Source: Chitinophaga sp. YR627 (GTDB taxonomy: Bacteria > Bacteroidota > Bacteroidia > Chitinophagales > Chitinophagaceae). From it: a DNA stretch of 64,000 nt. A model generated the notes under the pieces. The model saw nothing but the letters and a program-made list of their open reading frames with translations, ran no database searches and was not told the origin of the DNA. This document shows positions 33,338 through 41,855 of the stretch, piece by piece. Location of the stretch: NCBI RefSeq assembly GCF_900114995.1, contig NZ_FOUX01000002.1, forward strand, positions 1-64,000. The letters are read 5' to 3'. A program made the position numbers and the translations under genes. The first letter of the stretch is position 1; each line of letters starts with the position of its first letter.

Positions 33338-35908
33338 TTATAAATTCCGCTCTTTCATCGTAGACAATGCATTTTCCACTGCCGAAAAGAGTCTGAATTC
33401 GACGCTGATGGTTGTCCCTCCGTTACTGTCAATATTGAATTGACCTCTGAGTTGTCTGGCCAGTCCCTGCATCATCTCCATTCCCAACGAGCCTGATTGG
33501 CGGAAATCAAAATCAGCTGGTAAGCCTTTACCATTATCGCTAATCGACATAACAACAGTATCCGCGGCTGTATGACTACGGAAAGCAACGGTTATCTCTC
33601 CCCCGCTTTCATCAAATGCGTATTTAATGGCATTTGTGATGGCTTCGTTTAATATTAATCCGACAGGAACAGCCTGGGCCACGTCAATATTAATTCCTTC
33701 TATCCTTTGTATAAATCTGACCTTTCTTTCAGCAGTATCGAATCCATCCATCATATATCTTAGCAGATCCGCCACATATTCAGGCATGTTGATACTGGAG
33801 AGATTATCCCCGCTATAGAGCTTTTGATGGATCAATGCGATTGACCTTACCCGGTTGCCACTTACCATGATCGCTTCAATGGCGTCTGAGTTTCTCAGGT
33901 GTGCTGACTGAGAGTTCAGGAGACTCATGATGATCTGCAGGTTGTTTTTTACACGGTGATGGATCTCTTTGAGCAACCATTCTTTCTCTTTCAGGAACTG
34001 GTCTTTCTGGGACAGGAGTGTCTGGAGTGTTTTATTCTGCCTGTCGATCTCTTCTCCCTGTGATTGTAGTATGAGGTTACTGCGTTGCTTATTACGATAA
34101 CCGTAGTAGGCCATGACAGCAAGTAATAACAGTACGAGTGCGCCGGCAATGATAAGATTCCTGATCGTATCTGCCCGCTGTAACGCTGCTATGCTCTTTG
34201 TTTCTTTGTTACGGAGTATCTCTATGTCTTTTAAGCGTTGTTCTGTCTGATATTTGAGGTTGAGGTCATTTATCTCTCTCGATTTATGTACGCTATTGAT
34301 CGAATCGTACATATTTCTATGGCGCTCAAAGTTTTTGATGGCTGACAGATAATTGCCCAGTGCTGAATCTGTTTTAAACAGCAATTGATAAGTTTCCAGT
34401 TCCTGGCTTGCATCGAGGAACTGTGGATTCTGCAATGATTTATTCAGATATTGGTTAGCTTCACTATATTTTCCGCGTTCTGCGTAAAATTTACCCATCA
34501 GGAAATTTGCACCACTGCCTGTTATTCTGTAATGGCTTACATTGATCTCCCTTCCGTTTTCCTCTGCTGCCGCTTTATCCAAACTTAGCATTTCGAGATA
34601 AAACTTCTCGGCTTTTGCATAGTTGCCCATCATTGCATATATCTGTCCGTAGGTACCTGCGTTTTCCTGCCTGTCACTTACTGATGTCGATGGATGTGTT
34701 TTTATATAATCATCCAGGAAGGCCAATCCCTTTCGATGATCACCACTTGCAGCCATTACGTAGGCAATTTCATTTGCCACATGTAATTTCATGGTATTAT
34801 TCCTAAATTCCGGACTTTCAAAACACATCTTATAATGTTTCAGGCTATTAGGATAGTCCTGAATTCTAAAATATAGCATTCCCAATACGAAGTTGATATT
34901 TGTCCGGGTTACGATATCATCTTCTTTAGTAACTTTCAAAGATTCGAGTATGTAATACAACGCTTTATCATACTGTCCCGTAAACCGATAAAAATCACCA
35001 ATAGTATAGTATGTAGTTGGTGTAATCTTCTCTCCTATGGATTTCAGTATTGAAACAACTCTGAGCAATTGTTTTTCGGAGGAATCTACCCGGTTATGGT
35101 TGCCGTTTGCAATACCAAGATCCCGCAAGCTATAGGCGGCTTCTTTCAGATTATCTGCCAGATAATAACTATGCACAGCCATTTCGAAGCTGTGTATAAT
35201 GTCTTCGAATGTGCTGTCATTCTCCGGCATGTTGTTACCTAGCCTGGACCATCCTTTTGCTTCCTGCTCATAGTTTTTTGCCAGATGGTGTTTATTGACA
35301 ATCTTCATGAATGATTCCTTACCAGCCAGAAATTCTCCTTTTTTGAAGAAGTATTTTCCCTGAAGGATGAAACATTCGTCCCACCAACGGTCAGAATGAT
35401 ACTCTTCACAAATCTTTATTGCCTGGAGTAATAATGGGGGTGCTTCAAGAAATTCCGGGCTATTTCTTTCGAATTCGAATACATAATACTCGCCTACTGC
35501 CAGCATCAACCGAACGCGTTGTTCGCCGTAGGCTGTTTCAAACATTTTCTTAGCCCGTGGGATATCATGCTTCTCCGTATAAATTTTACAAAGCATATAA
35601 CCGGCTTCATTCATCCCTTCAGTATATCTCAGTTGGGCGCTTAACTGGTAAGCGGTATTCGAGATCATAAAACAGCTATCCAGGCGCCCTTCCTTAGATC
35701 GCTGATGCCAGTAAATATGAGCTGCTTTTATTGCCAGTTTAATGTAATTGGTATCCCGCCTGCTGGCATTCATGGTCCTGAATACTGCTGCACCATCAGT
35801 CTCAGTCTCCCGCTTTACAGCCAATTCAGGAGGGGTATTCTGGGCGTATATTACAAACGGGGATAAAAGTATTAGTGTCAGATAAAATAAAAATCTGCGT
35901 ATTCCCAT
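33338..35908 (-). CDS. TPR-containing sensor histidine kinase (HisKA_2/HWE type)
   Basis: 856 aa. Signal peptide (to about residue 22), then a periplasmic array of TPR-like helices (about 80-540). One membrane helix follows (about 583-604, LIIAGALVLLLLAVMAYYGY) and a coiled coil. The dimerisation/phosphorylation domain has EIHHRVKNNLQ (His near 648), and the ATPase domain has NEAITNAIKYAF (N box) and DNGKGLP (G1). No response regulator or output gene is adjacent, so it is an orphan kinase. The 26-nt gap to the HxlR stop is a convergent junction without a clear terminator. Confidence 0.9.
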   Translation of the reverse strand: MGIRRFLFYLTLILLSPFVIYAQNTPPELAVKRETETDGAAVFRTMNASRRDTNYIKLAIKAAHIYWHQRSKEGRLDSCFMISNTAYQLSAQLRYTEGMNEAGYMLCKIYTEKHDIPRAKKMFETAYGEQRVRLMLAVGEYYVFEFERNSPEFLEAPPLLLQAIKICEEYHSDRWWDECFILQGKYFFKKGEFLAGKESFMKIVNKHHLAKNYEQEAKGWSRLGNNMPENDSTFEDIIHSFEMAVHSYYLADNLKEAAYSLRDLGIANGNHNRVDSSEKQLLRVVSILKSIGEKITPTTYYTIGDFYRFTGQYDKALYYILESLKVTKEDDIVTRTNINFVLGMLYFRIQDYPNSLKHYKMCFESPEFRNNTMKLHVANEIAYVMAASGDHRKGLAFLDDYIKTHPSTSVSDRQENAGTYGQIYAMMGNYAKAEKFYLEMLSLDKAAAEENGREINVSHYRITGSGANFLMGKFYAERGKYSEANQYLNKSLQNPQFLDASQELETYQLLFKTDSALGNYLSAIKNFERHRNMYDSINSVHKSREINDLNLKYQTEQRLKDIEILRNKETKSIAALQRADTIRNLIIAGALVLLLLAVMAYYGYRNKQRSNLILQSQGEEIDRQNKTLQTLLSQKDQFLKEKEWLLKEIHHRVKNNLQIIMSLLNSQSAHLRNSDAIEAIMVSGNRVRSIALIHQKLYSGDNLSSINMPEYVADLLRYMMDGFDTAERKVRFIQRIEGINIDVAQAVPVGLILNEAITNAIKYAFDESGGEITVAFRSHTAADTVVMSISDNGKGLPADFDFRQSGSLGMEMMQGLARQLRGQFNIDSNGGTTISVEFRLFSAVENALSTMKERNL

Positions 35909-36126
35909 TTTTCTGTTGAATTGTAAAGTAAAATTTCAGCGTAGAAGGCCGGTTGGTATATATGCCAATTTGAGGGTAAGATAATAAAAGAATTTTCGAA
36001 TCTCAATATGAGTGTAAAGGAAACATTTAATATATTGTATATCTGAAAGTGTTGTTGACCGCTGTTGCTGGTATTAAGCGGTCTGGATATGCAAAAAAAC
36101 TGTTGTTATTCAGATGCCCATAAGTT
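35909..36126. other. intergenic region between divergent kinase and PQQ dehydrogenase
   Basis: No gene supported. The only structure I see is a weak inverted repeat GACCGCT / AGCGGTC (36057-36063 with 36077-36083), 13-nt loop. Promoters for both neighbours should be here, but no consensus element stands out. Confidence 0.3.
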
Positions 36127-36240
36127 ATGAAAACGGATCCACGTATGATCGGTTATCCCGAAAAGGCCCTTTATAGCATAGTGGCAAATGGTAATCGTCC
36201 GTCACGTATAAGAAAAACGCATGCTCGCCCACAGATATAA
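36127..36240 (+). CDS. possible 37-residue leader peptide upstream of PQQ dehydrogenase
   Basis: An ATG-initiated frame of 37 codons, ending TAA at 36238-36240, 9 nt before the dehydrogenase ATG. The peptide is basic (RPSRIRKTHARPQ near the end) and has no known family. It is short enough to be chance; its tight spacing to the following gene is the only argument for it. Confidence 0.22.
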   Translation: MKTDPRMIGYPEKALYSIVANGNRPSRIRKTHARPQI

Positions 36241-36249
36241 AAATATTGT

Positions 36250-38442
36250 ATGAGATATTTGAAAAGTTCAGGTCACCAGGTATTCACGTTACTGATTTTG
36301 CTATTGATTTTACACGCCTGCCGGCAGGGTCATAAAGATGCCTATGCAGGTTGGACAGTCTATGGCGGCACAAAAGATGCGCGGCACTATTCATCACTTA
36401 CGGCGATTGACACGGGGAATGTAAAGCAGTTACAGGTTGCCTGGACCTACCGTACCGGTGATGCAGATACCTCCCTCCATACGCAGATACAATGCAATCC
36501 GGTTGTTATAGACGGCATGCTGTATGGTACTACGCCTAAAATGAAATTATTCGCACTGCATGCCGCGACCGGGCAACAAGCCTGGACCTTCGATCCTGTT
36601 ACCGGTATCCAGGCAGACACCAGTACGGGTACAGACCTGGCGGCATTGTTCTCAAATACCGGCCGTGGTCTTACTTACTGGAGCGACGGCAAGGATGATA
36701 AAAGAGTCTTTTATACTGCGGGGCCTTATCTTATTTGTCTGAATGCGGCTGATGGGAAGCCTGTTCCTGCCTTTGGCAACAAGGGCAGGGTTGATCTGCA
36801 TGACGGATTGGGATTTGATGTGAAGGACCGATTTATCACATCCAATACACCTGGCATTATTTATAAAGATCTGTTGATCGTTGGCTCCCGCGTGGCAGAA
36901 GATGCCACAGCAGCACCCGGTCATATCAGGGCATACGATGTTCATACAGGAGCGATCAAATGGGTATTTCACACCATCCCCCAACCAGGAGAAGCCGGCT
37001 ATGATACCTGGGAAGATAAAGACGCCTGGAAGCACCTGGGAGGGGCAAACTGCTGGGCGGGTATGAGTCTGGAAGAAGAGACAGGGACTGTATTTGTGCC
37101 TACCGGCTCGATTGCGGCCGACTTTTATGGTGGAAAGCGGCCGGGCCCGAATCTCTACGGGGATTGTATCCTGGCGCTTGATGCTGCCACCGGTAAACGC
37201 ATCTGGCATTTCCAGACGGTGCATCATGATCTGTGGGACAGGGATCCTCCGGCGGCGCCTGTGTTGGTTAATATTACGAAGGACGGGCAACAAATCAAGG
37301 TACTGGCACAGACGACCAAAACAGGATTCATCTACTTACTGGACAGGGCTTCCGGCAAGCCGCTGTATCCTGTAGAAGAGCGGCCGGTACCCGCTACGTC
37401 CGAACTGGCAGGAGAAAAGCCGTTTCCTACGCAGCCCTTCCCTACCTTTCCAAAACCTTTTGTAAGACAGTCGCTGACAGTTGAAGATCTGAACGATCTG
37501 GTTCCGGATTCCTCCTATCAGGAGCTGAAACAACGGCTTGCAGGTTATAAGACAGGACACATTTTTAATCCGCCGTCCAAACAGGGGACTGTCATCTTCC
37601 CTGGCTTTGACGGAGGAGCAGAATGGGGCGGTCCTGCGTATGATCCGGGGACGGGAATACTATACGTCAATGCGAATGAAATGCCCTGGATTCTGACAAT
37701 GATCGGAGTAAAGGAGGCATCAGGAAAAGAAGAAAACTATATAGCGGCAGGCAAGAGACTGTACAAATCTAATTGTATGGCATGCCATGGTACAGAAAGA
37801 CAGGGCGGTGGCAACTACCCATCCCTGGTGGCAGCGCATAAAAAGTACAGCGAGGAAACATTCCATCAACTTATTTCTGCTGGCAGGGGAATGATGCCTG
37901 CCTTTAATAAGTTGACAGATCAGGAAAAAGGTGCTATTGCCTCTTTTATTCTCAATATAAAAAGCAAACAGGGGCAAAAGTTTATCTCTGAAGAAAAAGC
38001 AGCAGATGGCTATCTGCATCTTCCCTATACCAACACCGGTTATAACAAGTTTCTCACCAGAGAAGGCTATCCGGCGGTTAAACCACCATGGGGCACGTTG
38101 ACGGCGATTAACCTGAATACCGGAGAATTTGTCTGGAAAAACACCTTAGGCGATTATCCCGAATTTAAAGCGAAGGGCATACATACCGGTACGGAAAATT
38201 ATGGCGGACCAGTAGTTACAGCTGGAGGACTGCTATTTATTGCCGCGACCAGGGATAACAAGATAAGAGCCTTCAATAAAAGCAACGGACAATTGTTATG
38301 GGAAGCAGTGTTACCGGCGTCCGGTTTTGCGACACCGGCTGTTTATGCTGTCAATGGCAAACAATATGTTGTAATAGCCTGTGGAGGCGGCAAGCTAAAA
38401 ACAACGTCAGGAGATGCGTATGTGGCTTTTGCACTTCCGTGA
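36250..38442 (+). CDS. PQQ-dependent dehydrogenase lipoprotein with inserted cytochrome c domain
   Basis: 730 aa quinoprotein of the glucose/quinate-type group. Lipobox LHAC with lipid Cys at residue 24 rather than the usual N-terminal membrane helices. Eight-bladed propeller motifs (repeated AxTGxxxW, e.g. LHAATGQQAWTFD, LDAATGKRIWHFQ) bind PQQ. A heme-c site CMACH near residues 508-512 with methionine ligand candidates (GRGMMPAF) is inserted in the propeller, after which the blades resume (LTAINLNTGEFVWKN). It would oxidise a sugar or alcohol in the periplasm and pass electrons to its own heme. Its stop abuts the opposite-strand HxlR stop. Confidence 0.9.
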   Translation: MRYLKSSGHQVFTLLILLLILHACRQGHKDAYAGWTVYGGTKDARHYSSLTAIDTGNVKQLQVAWTYRTGDADTSLHTQIQCNPVVIDGMLYGTTPKMKLFALHAATGQQAWTFDPVTGIQADTSTGTDLAALFSNTGRGLTYWSDGKDDKRVFYTAGPYLICLNAADGKPVPAFGNKGRVDLHDGLGFDVKDRFITSNTPGIIYKDLLIVGSRVAEDATAAPGHIRAYDVHTGAIKWVFHTIPQPGEAGYDTWEDKDAWKHLGGANCWAGMSLEEETGTVFVPTGSIAADFYGGKRPGPNLYGDCILALDAATGKRIWHFQTVHHDLWDRDPPAAPVLVNITKDGQQIKVLAQTTKTGFIYLLDRASGKPLYPVEERPVPATSELAGEKPFPTQPFPTFPKPFVRQSLTVEDLNDLVPDSSYQELKQRLAGYKTGHIFNPPSKQGTVIFPGFDGGAEWGGPAYDPGTGILYVNANEMPWILTMIGVKEASGKEENYIAAGKRLYKSNCMACHGTERQGGGNYPSLVAAHKKYSEETFHQLISAGRGMMPAFNKLTDQEKGAIASFILNIKSKQGQKFISEEKAADGYLHLPYTNTGYNKFLTREGYPAVKPPWGTLTAINLNTGEFVWKNTLGDYPEFKAKGIHTGTENYGGPVVTAGGLLFIAATRDNKIRAFNKSNGQLLWEAVLPASGFATPAVYAVNGKQYVVIACGGGKLKTTSGDAYVAFALP

Positions 38443-38799
38443 TCACTTCAGGTTCTTGTGCTTGTCTCCCCATTTTTCAAGTTGCTGGATGATGGGTTTC
38501 AGCTCGTAGCCAATAGGCGTCAGTTCATATTCTACGCGGGGAGGTACGCCTGCGTAAACGGTGCGTGCGACGATCTTACTCTCTTCCAGTTTCCGAAGTT
38601 GTAGTGTCAGCATTCGTTCAGTAATGTTTGGCAATAATTTTCTCAGTTGGCCGAATCTGAGCTTCCCATTTATTAACCAGGAACAAATTACCAAAGCCCA
38701 TTGTCCGCCGATAATATTTGCGGCATAGACCTCTGAGCACTCATCAGCCAGGGCCTGTTTATTGGCAAAGTTGGTGGACGTCTCTTTTATCTTCGACAT
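38443..38799 (-). CDS. HxlR-family transcriptional regulator
   Basis: 118 aa. Winged helix-turn-helix with IIGGQWALVICSWLINGKLRF, LPNITERMLTLQLRKLEE and wing VYAGVPPRVEYELT. Cys21 (DECSEVYA) matches the redox-sensing position of the family. It is divergent from a flavodoxin-fold oxidoreductase, repeating the azoR/HxlR layout 6 kb away, and probably senses quinone-like electrophiles. Its stop codon is directly adjacent to that of the PQQ dehydrogenase (TGATCA). Confidence 0.9.
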   Translation of the reverse strand: MSKIKETSTNFANKQALADECSEVYAANIIGGQWALVICSWLINGKLRFGQLRKLLPNITERMLTLQLRKLEESKIVARTVYAGVPPRVEYELTPIGYELKPIIQQLEKWGDKHKNLK

Positions 38800-38818
38800 T
38801 TACTTACATTTTTTATAG

Positions 38819-38834
38819 TACCCCACATTGGGTA
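38819..38834. promoter_or_regulatory. inverted repeat, probable HxlR operator
   Basis: TACCC-CACATT-GGGTA, 5-bp arms with a 6-nt spacer, in the 94-bp gap between the HxlR gene and the divergent oxidoreductase. The TAC...GTA ends also occur in the outer repeat at the azoR operator. Confidence 0.5.
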
Positions 38835-38893
38835 GTTAAGGTACAAATTTCAGGCTAAGCACTTTAATATTGCTACAGAAAAATGAGCATCAG

Positions 38894-39424
38894 ATGAAAA
38901 CATTGGTAGTTGTCATACATCCAAATATCAAAAGTTCGGTTATTAACAAAAGATGGGTAAAAGCGCTCAATGAGCATCCTGATAAATATACTGTTCACCA
39001 GTTATATGCAGTGTATCCTGATGAAAAACTGGAAGTGCAGGCTGAACAATGGTTGATTGAGCAACATGACAAGATCGTATTCCAGTTCCCTTATTACTGG
39101 TTTAATTGTCCACCGTTATTTAAGAAATGGCTGGATGAGGTGTTGACTTACGGCTGGGCATATGGGAGTAAAAGCGGTTATAAAGTATCGGGGAAGAAAA
39201 TCGCACTGGCAATATCAGTGGGTGTTGACGAACATGAGTACAATCAGTCGGAACGGTATAAGTATACACTGGCGGAATTAACGCGTCCGTTTGAGCTTAG
39301 TTTTGAGTATGTAAAAGCAGATTACCGGCCACTATTTGCCTACTACGGATTGGAGCTCAACACTTCGGAAGAATGGATCGAGCGAAGTGTACCGTTGTAT
39401 CTGGCATTTCTGGATGCGTTGTAA
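38894..39424 (+). CDS. NAD(P)H-dependent quinone oxidoreductase (KefG/MdaB-like flavodoxin fold)
   Basis: 176 aa from ATG 38894. Flavodoxin-like fold: TLVVVIHPNIKSSVINKRW, the active loop FQFPYYWFNCPPLFKKWLDEVLTYG typical of the KefF/KefG/MdaB family, and a central IALAISVGVDEHEYN. It would use FMN or FAD to reduce quinones. Divergent from an HxlR regulator. Confidence 0.88.
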   Translation: MKTLVVVIHPNIKSSVINKRWVKALNEHPDKYTVHQLYAVYPDEKLEVQAEQWLIEQHDKIVFQFPYYWFNCPPLFKKWLDEVLTYGWAYGSKSGYKVSGKKIALAISVGVDEHEYNQSERYKYTLAELTRPFELSFEYVKADYRPLFAYYGLELNTSEEWIERSVPLYLAFLDAL

Positions 39425-39536
39425 ATTACTGGCATAGGTTGTCTGGTATCATCTTTGAAAGATAAATGATATTGGCGGCGCGGCTAACGCTCTACAGTAA
39501 TAGCTTGCGAAAGCCTGATCATTTAAATTCATTACT

Positions 39537-39773
39537 ATGGCAACCTTTATCAAATCATCCACTGAACAGACATCCGGAAGAATTGTTAACCTTGATCTGG
39601 TAACGCATATCAATGCTGGTAACGGCGAAACCGGAGATTATCAGATACGGTTTTATTTCAGCAAAGAACATTATGAGATATGGTCTTATGAAGACCTTGC
39701 TACCCGTGACAGGGATTATGACAGTGTTCTTTCTAATGAGGTGAAAACATTAAGCAGCACATTAGATATTTAA
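39537..39773 (+). CDS. small hypothetical protein
   Basis: 78 aa, cytoplasmic, no family recognised. Two beta-rich halves (GRIVNLDLVTHINAGNG and YQIRFYFSKEHYEIWSYED) resemble small fold proteins that pair a sheet with a short helix. It has its own terminator, which supports it as a real gene. Confidence 0.6.
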   Translation: MATFIKSSTEQTSGRIVNLDLVTHINAGNGETGDYQIRFYFSKEHYEIWSYEDLATRDRDYDSVLSNEVKTLSSTLDI

Positions 39774-39793
39774 GCTTTGTGTTGTTAGGTCTT

Positions 39794-39824
39794 AGGGCGT
39801 CCGCCATTGGCGGGACGCCTTTTT
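39794..39824 (+). terminator. terminator of small hypothetical gene
   Basis: GC-rich stem of about 11 bp with one bulge (arms 39795-39805 and 39808-39819), short loop, then TTTTT. Confidence 0.88.
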
Positions 39825-39855
39825 GTATTCCGGTTGTTCTCATCGTCTACATTCC

Positions 39856-40512
39856 TCAGCGATACCATATCAGTAAATCTTCTATCCTATCGATATGCAG
39901 GTTTTCCTTTGTATTAATATAACGGAGACGTTGCTCCAGGATAACAAGTTGTTTTTCTGCATTTTCCACCGCCTTTCCAAGCGGAACTCGCTCAATGGTC
40001 AATATCGTCTCTGGTGGTATTGGTTCAAAACGTTCATCAAACTCATCTACTGTAAAATCCAGGGATATCTTATCATTTTCAATGTGTACCCCAGGAGATG
40101 GATGTCCTTCGCAGGAAGAATTATTCCCAAGCGATAAGCGCTTCCAATACTGAATGTCACTAAGATCACCGCAACATTGCGGAAAATATTTATCCTGTCC
40201 ATTTACCCGCAATATATACCCTCCGAAAAAGGGAGACGACTGTTCCCTTTCATATTCTCCTTTCCCAAAACCCTGTGTATGATCTACGACCAACCTGGTC
40301 AGATCTACGTCTGGTATATCAGCCAGCAGATAAAACGGTGCGCCTTCTAAATAAGGCGTTAACTGATCGGTAAAGCCTGCCTTTTTCAGACATTCTTTGC
40401 GGTAAGCACTCCACAGTGGAGCATTTTCCCAATATGGGTATTTATCGGGTACATTTACTCCCTCCTGATTTGAATATCCAATTTCAAGTACGGGTATGAG
40501 TTCTATAGTCAT
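39856..40512 (-). CDS. hypothetical protein, accessory
   Basis: 218 aa, no signal peptide, no recognised family. Aromatic- and acid-rich, with PQCCGDLSDIQYW in the middle and a C-terminal coiled helix (KAVENAEKQLVILEQRLRYI). The composition and solitary placement next to another orphan gene resemble polymorphic-toxin immunity proteins, but no toxin is seen. The DNA is visibly more AT-rich than the operons around it. Confidence 0.6.
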   Translation of the reverse strand: MTIELIPVLEIGYSNQEGVNVPDKYPYWENAPLWSAYRKECLKKAGFTDQLTPYLEGAPFYLLADIPDVDLTRLVVDHTQGFGKGEYEREQSSPFFGGYILRVNGQDKYFPQCCGDLSDIQYWKRLSLGNNSSCEGHPSPGVHIENDKISLDFTVDEFDERFEPIPPETILTIERVPLGKAVENAEKQLVILEQRLRYINTKENLHIDRIEDLLIWYR

Positions 40513-40548
40513 ATCATTTTTTTCGGGGTTAAGAGCCTCGGCTGTTTG

Positions 40549-40974
40549 TCATATACTCATGTTATCTATCCACTTACCTGCTGTTCCCGCGCCTAGCAGA
40601 TCATCGTGATCATTAAAACAAATGAGAAAATTCAGATCCCGGTTGGAGACATAAAAAACAAAACCTGCTGTATTTTCAAGCAGGGTATTTAAAGCCAGAC
40701 CGTCAGGGAGTTCGATAACAAATTCAGCATCTGCTTTCTCAAGGAATAAGATGCATTTTTTTTCTGCTATAAAATCTCTGATAAGCCGCCACCCATCTTT
40801 ATTGTAAACAGCGCTAAAATTATTCAAATTATCCCAGAGAGGATATTCGTCTTTTCCATTATGGTACTTTGCATATATCTCATCGTAGAACTTTTTAGTC
40901 CCGGTAAAGTCATAGGTACCGGTTGTTATTCCGTTTTCTATAATAACTGCATTTATTTCTTTCTGAATATCCAT
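40549..40974 (-). CDS. hypothetical protein (DUF6756-like, immunity-type)
   Basis: 141 aa, acidic, no signal peptide. The C-terminal segment FVFYVSNRDLNFLICFNDHDDLLGAG recalls the DUF6756 pattern; this is a tentative match. It is 36 nt upstream of the previous orphan on the same strand, so the two are probably co-transcribed. The AT-rich DNA suggests transfer. Confidence 0.55.
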   Translation of the reverse strand: MDIQKEINAVIIENGITTGTYDFTGTKKFYDEIYAKYHNGKDEYPLWDNLNNFSAVYNKDGWRLIRDFIAEKKCILFLEKADAEFVIELPDGLALNTLLENTAGFVFYVSNRDLNFLICFNDHDDLLGAGTAGKWIDNMSI

Positions 40975-41129
40975 ATTTACTTTGCTAACATTCGATTCAT
41001 AAACACATTTGTGCGCCTGGACAAATTAATGAAAATTAGAATATATATTCAATTTTTGGTATTGTAATTTATGAGGGCGGAACAAGAAGAGGGGCTATAC
41101 AGACTCAGTTCGTGACACGCGGCATAAAT

Positions 41130-41165
41130 CAGGTTGCAGGCAAATCAATGCTTACATGCAACCTG
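41130..41165 (-). terminator. possible terminator of the HD-protein cassette
   Basis: Perfect 9-bp arms CAGGTTGCA / TGCAACCTG (41130-41138 with 41157-41165), 18-nt loop, just downstream of the last HD gene on the minus strand. The following sequence is only weakly T-rich. Confidence 0.5.
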
Positions 41166-41191
41166 GTTTAATATCAGAATTATCTTTGCAT

Positions 41192-41821
41192 TTACTCATC
41201 AAATGGCGCACCATCCAGGAAATCTTCCGGAACAGGAATACTAAGCGTTCCCGAACGATGATGTTCTATACACGTACACATGTGAAAACGATGTGGATAT
41301 GGCTGCTTGCTGTCCAGCTCATGCTGAAAAAATTCCAGAAAACCGCGCTTAAATCCTAATCTTGGGTAGTGTTGAAGTACGACTGCCAGATCTTTCGGAT
41401 CGAGGCTTATTTCAGGCGGCAGGGCAGTCAGATCATAAAGAATGCCGAGCTGCATCAGTCTTGTTGTCTCATCCTTAAACAGATTGATATCACCGACATG
41501 CAATGCAATATTGTGCCATACCTTCCATGAACGTTCGTCTGATATACCGCGTTCGAGAAGAAAATTTCTGGCTGCGTGGGCTCCTTCTATTTCAAAACGG
41601 TTTGTTCCCCTGCCGGCATCAGTAAAACCCAGATCATGCAATATTGCAGAGAGAAATATCAACTCCCGATCTGCCTTTGAGTTCTCTTTTCGGGCAAGCA
41701 GTTCTGCAAAATAGTAGCAACGCATAAGATGATTAAAAAGCATTTCGCTGGAAACAGTGCGAGCAAATTCCTCTGCCTGACGAACAATAGCCGTATCAGG
41801 TATTTTAATATCCAGGATCAT
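41192..41821 (-). CDS. HD-domain protein, cyanamide-hydratase-like (copy 2)
   Basis: 209 aa from ATG 41821 (a start at 41866 overlaps the previous gene). HD metal ligands: NHLMR, ILHDLGFTD, the His in NIALHVGDINL and the Asp in GILYD. The order and surrounding motifs (LFNHLMRCYYFAELLA, FEIEGAHAARNFL, HYPRLGFKRGF) resemble fungal cyanamide hydratase, which turns cyanamide into urea. It aligns to the upstream gene over 209 residues without a gap, a tandem duplicate. Probable substrate: a small nitrile-like or related toxic molecule, an inference. Confidence 0.85.
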   Translation of the reverse strand: MILDIKIPDTAIVRQAEEFARTVSSEMLFNHLMRCYYFAELLARKENSKADRELIFLSAILHDLGFTDAGRGTNRFEIEGAHAARNFLLERGISDERSWKVWHNIALHVGDINLFKDETTRLMQLGILYDLTALPPEISLDPKDLAVVLQHYPRLGFKRGFLEFFQHELDSKQPYPHRFHMCTCIEHHRSGTLSIPVPEDFLDGAPFDE

Positions 41822-41855
41822 ACATTTAAATTTTGGGTATGATGAATATGTCTGT

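Noticed and set aside
36057-36083. 7-bp inverted repeat upstream of the PQQ dehydrogenase as an operator
   Set aside because: Short arms, long loop and no regulator next to it; listed only as part of the gap description.
41180-41187. TATCTTTG, an exact -7 match on the plus strand
   Set aside because: No plus-strand gene follows; it lies at the end of the HD gene and is probably chance.
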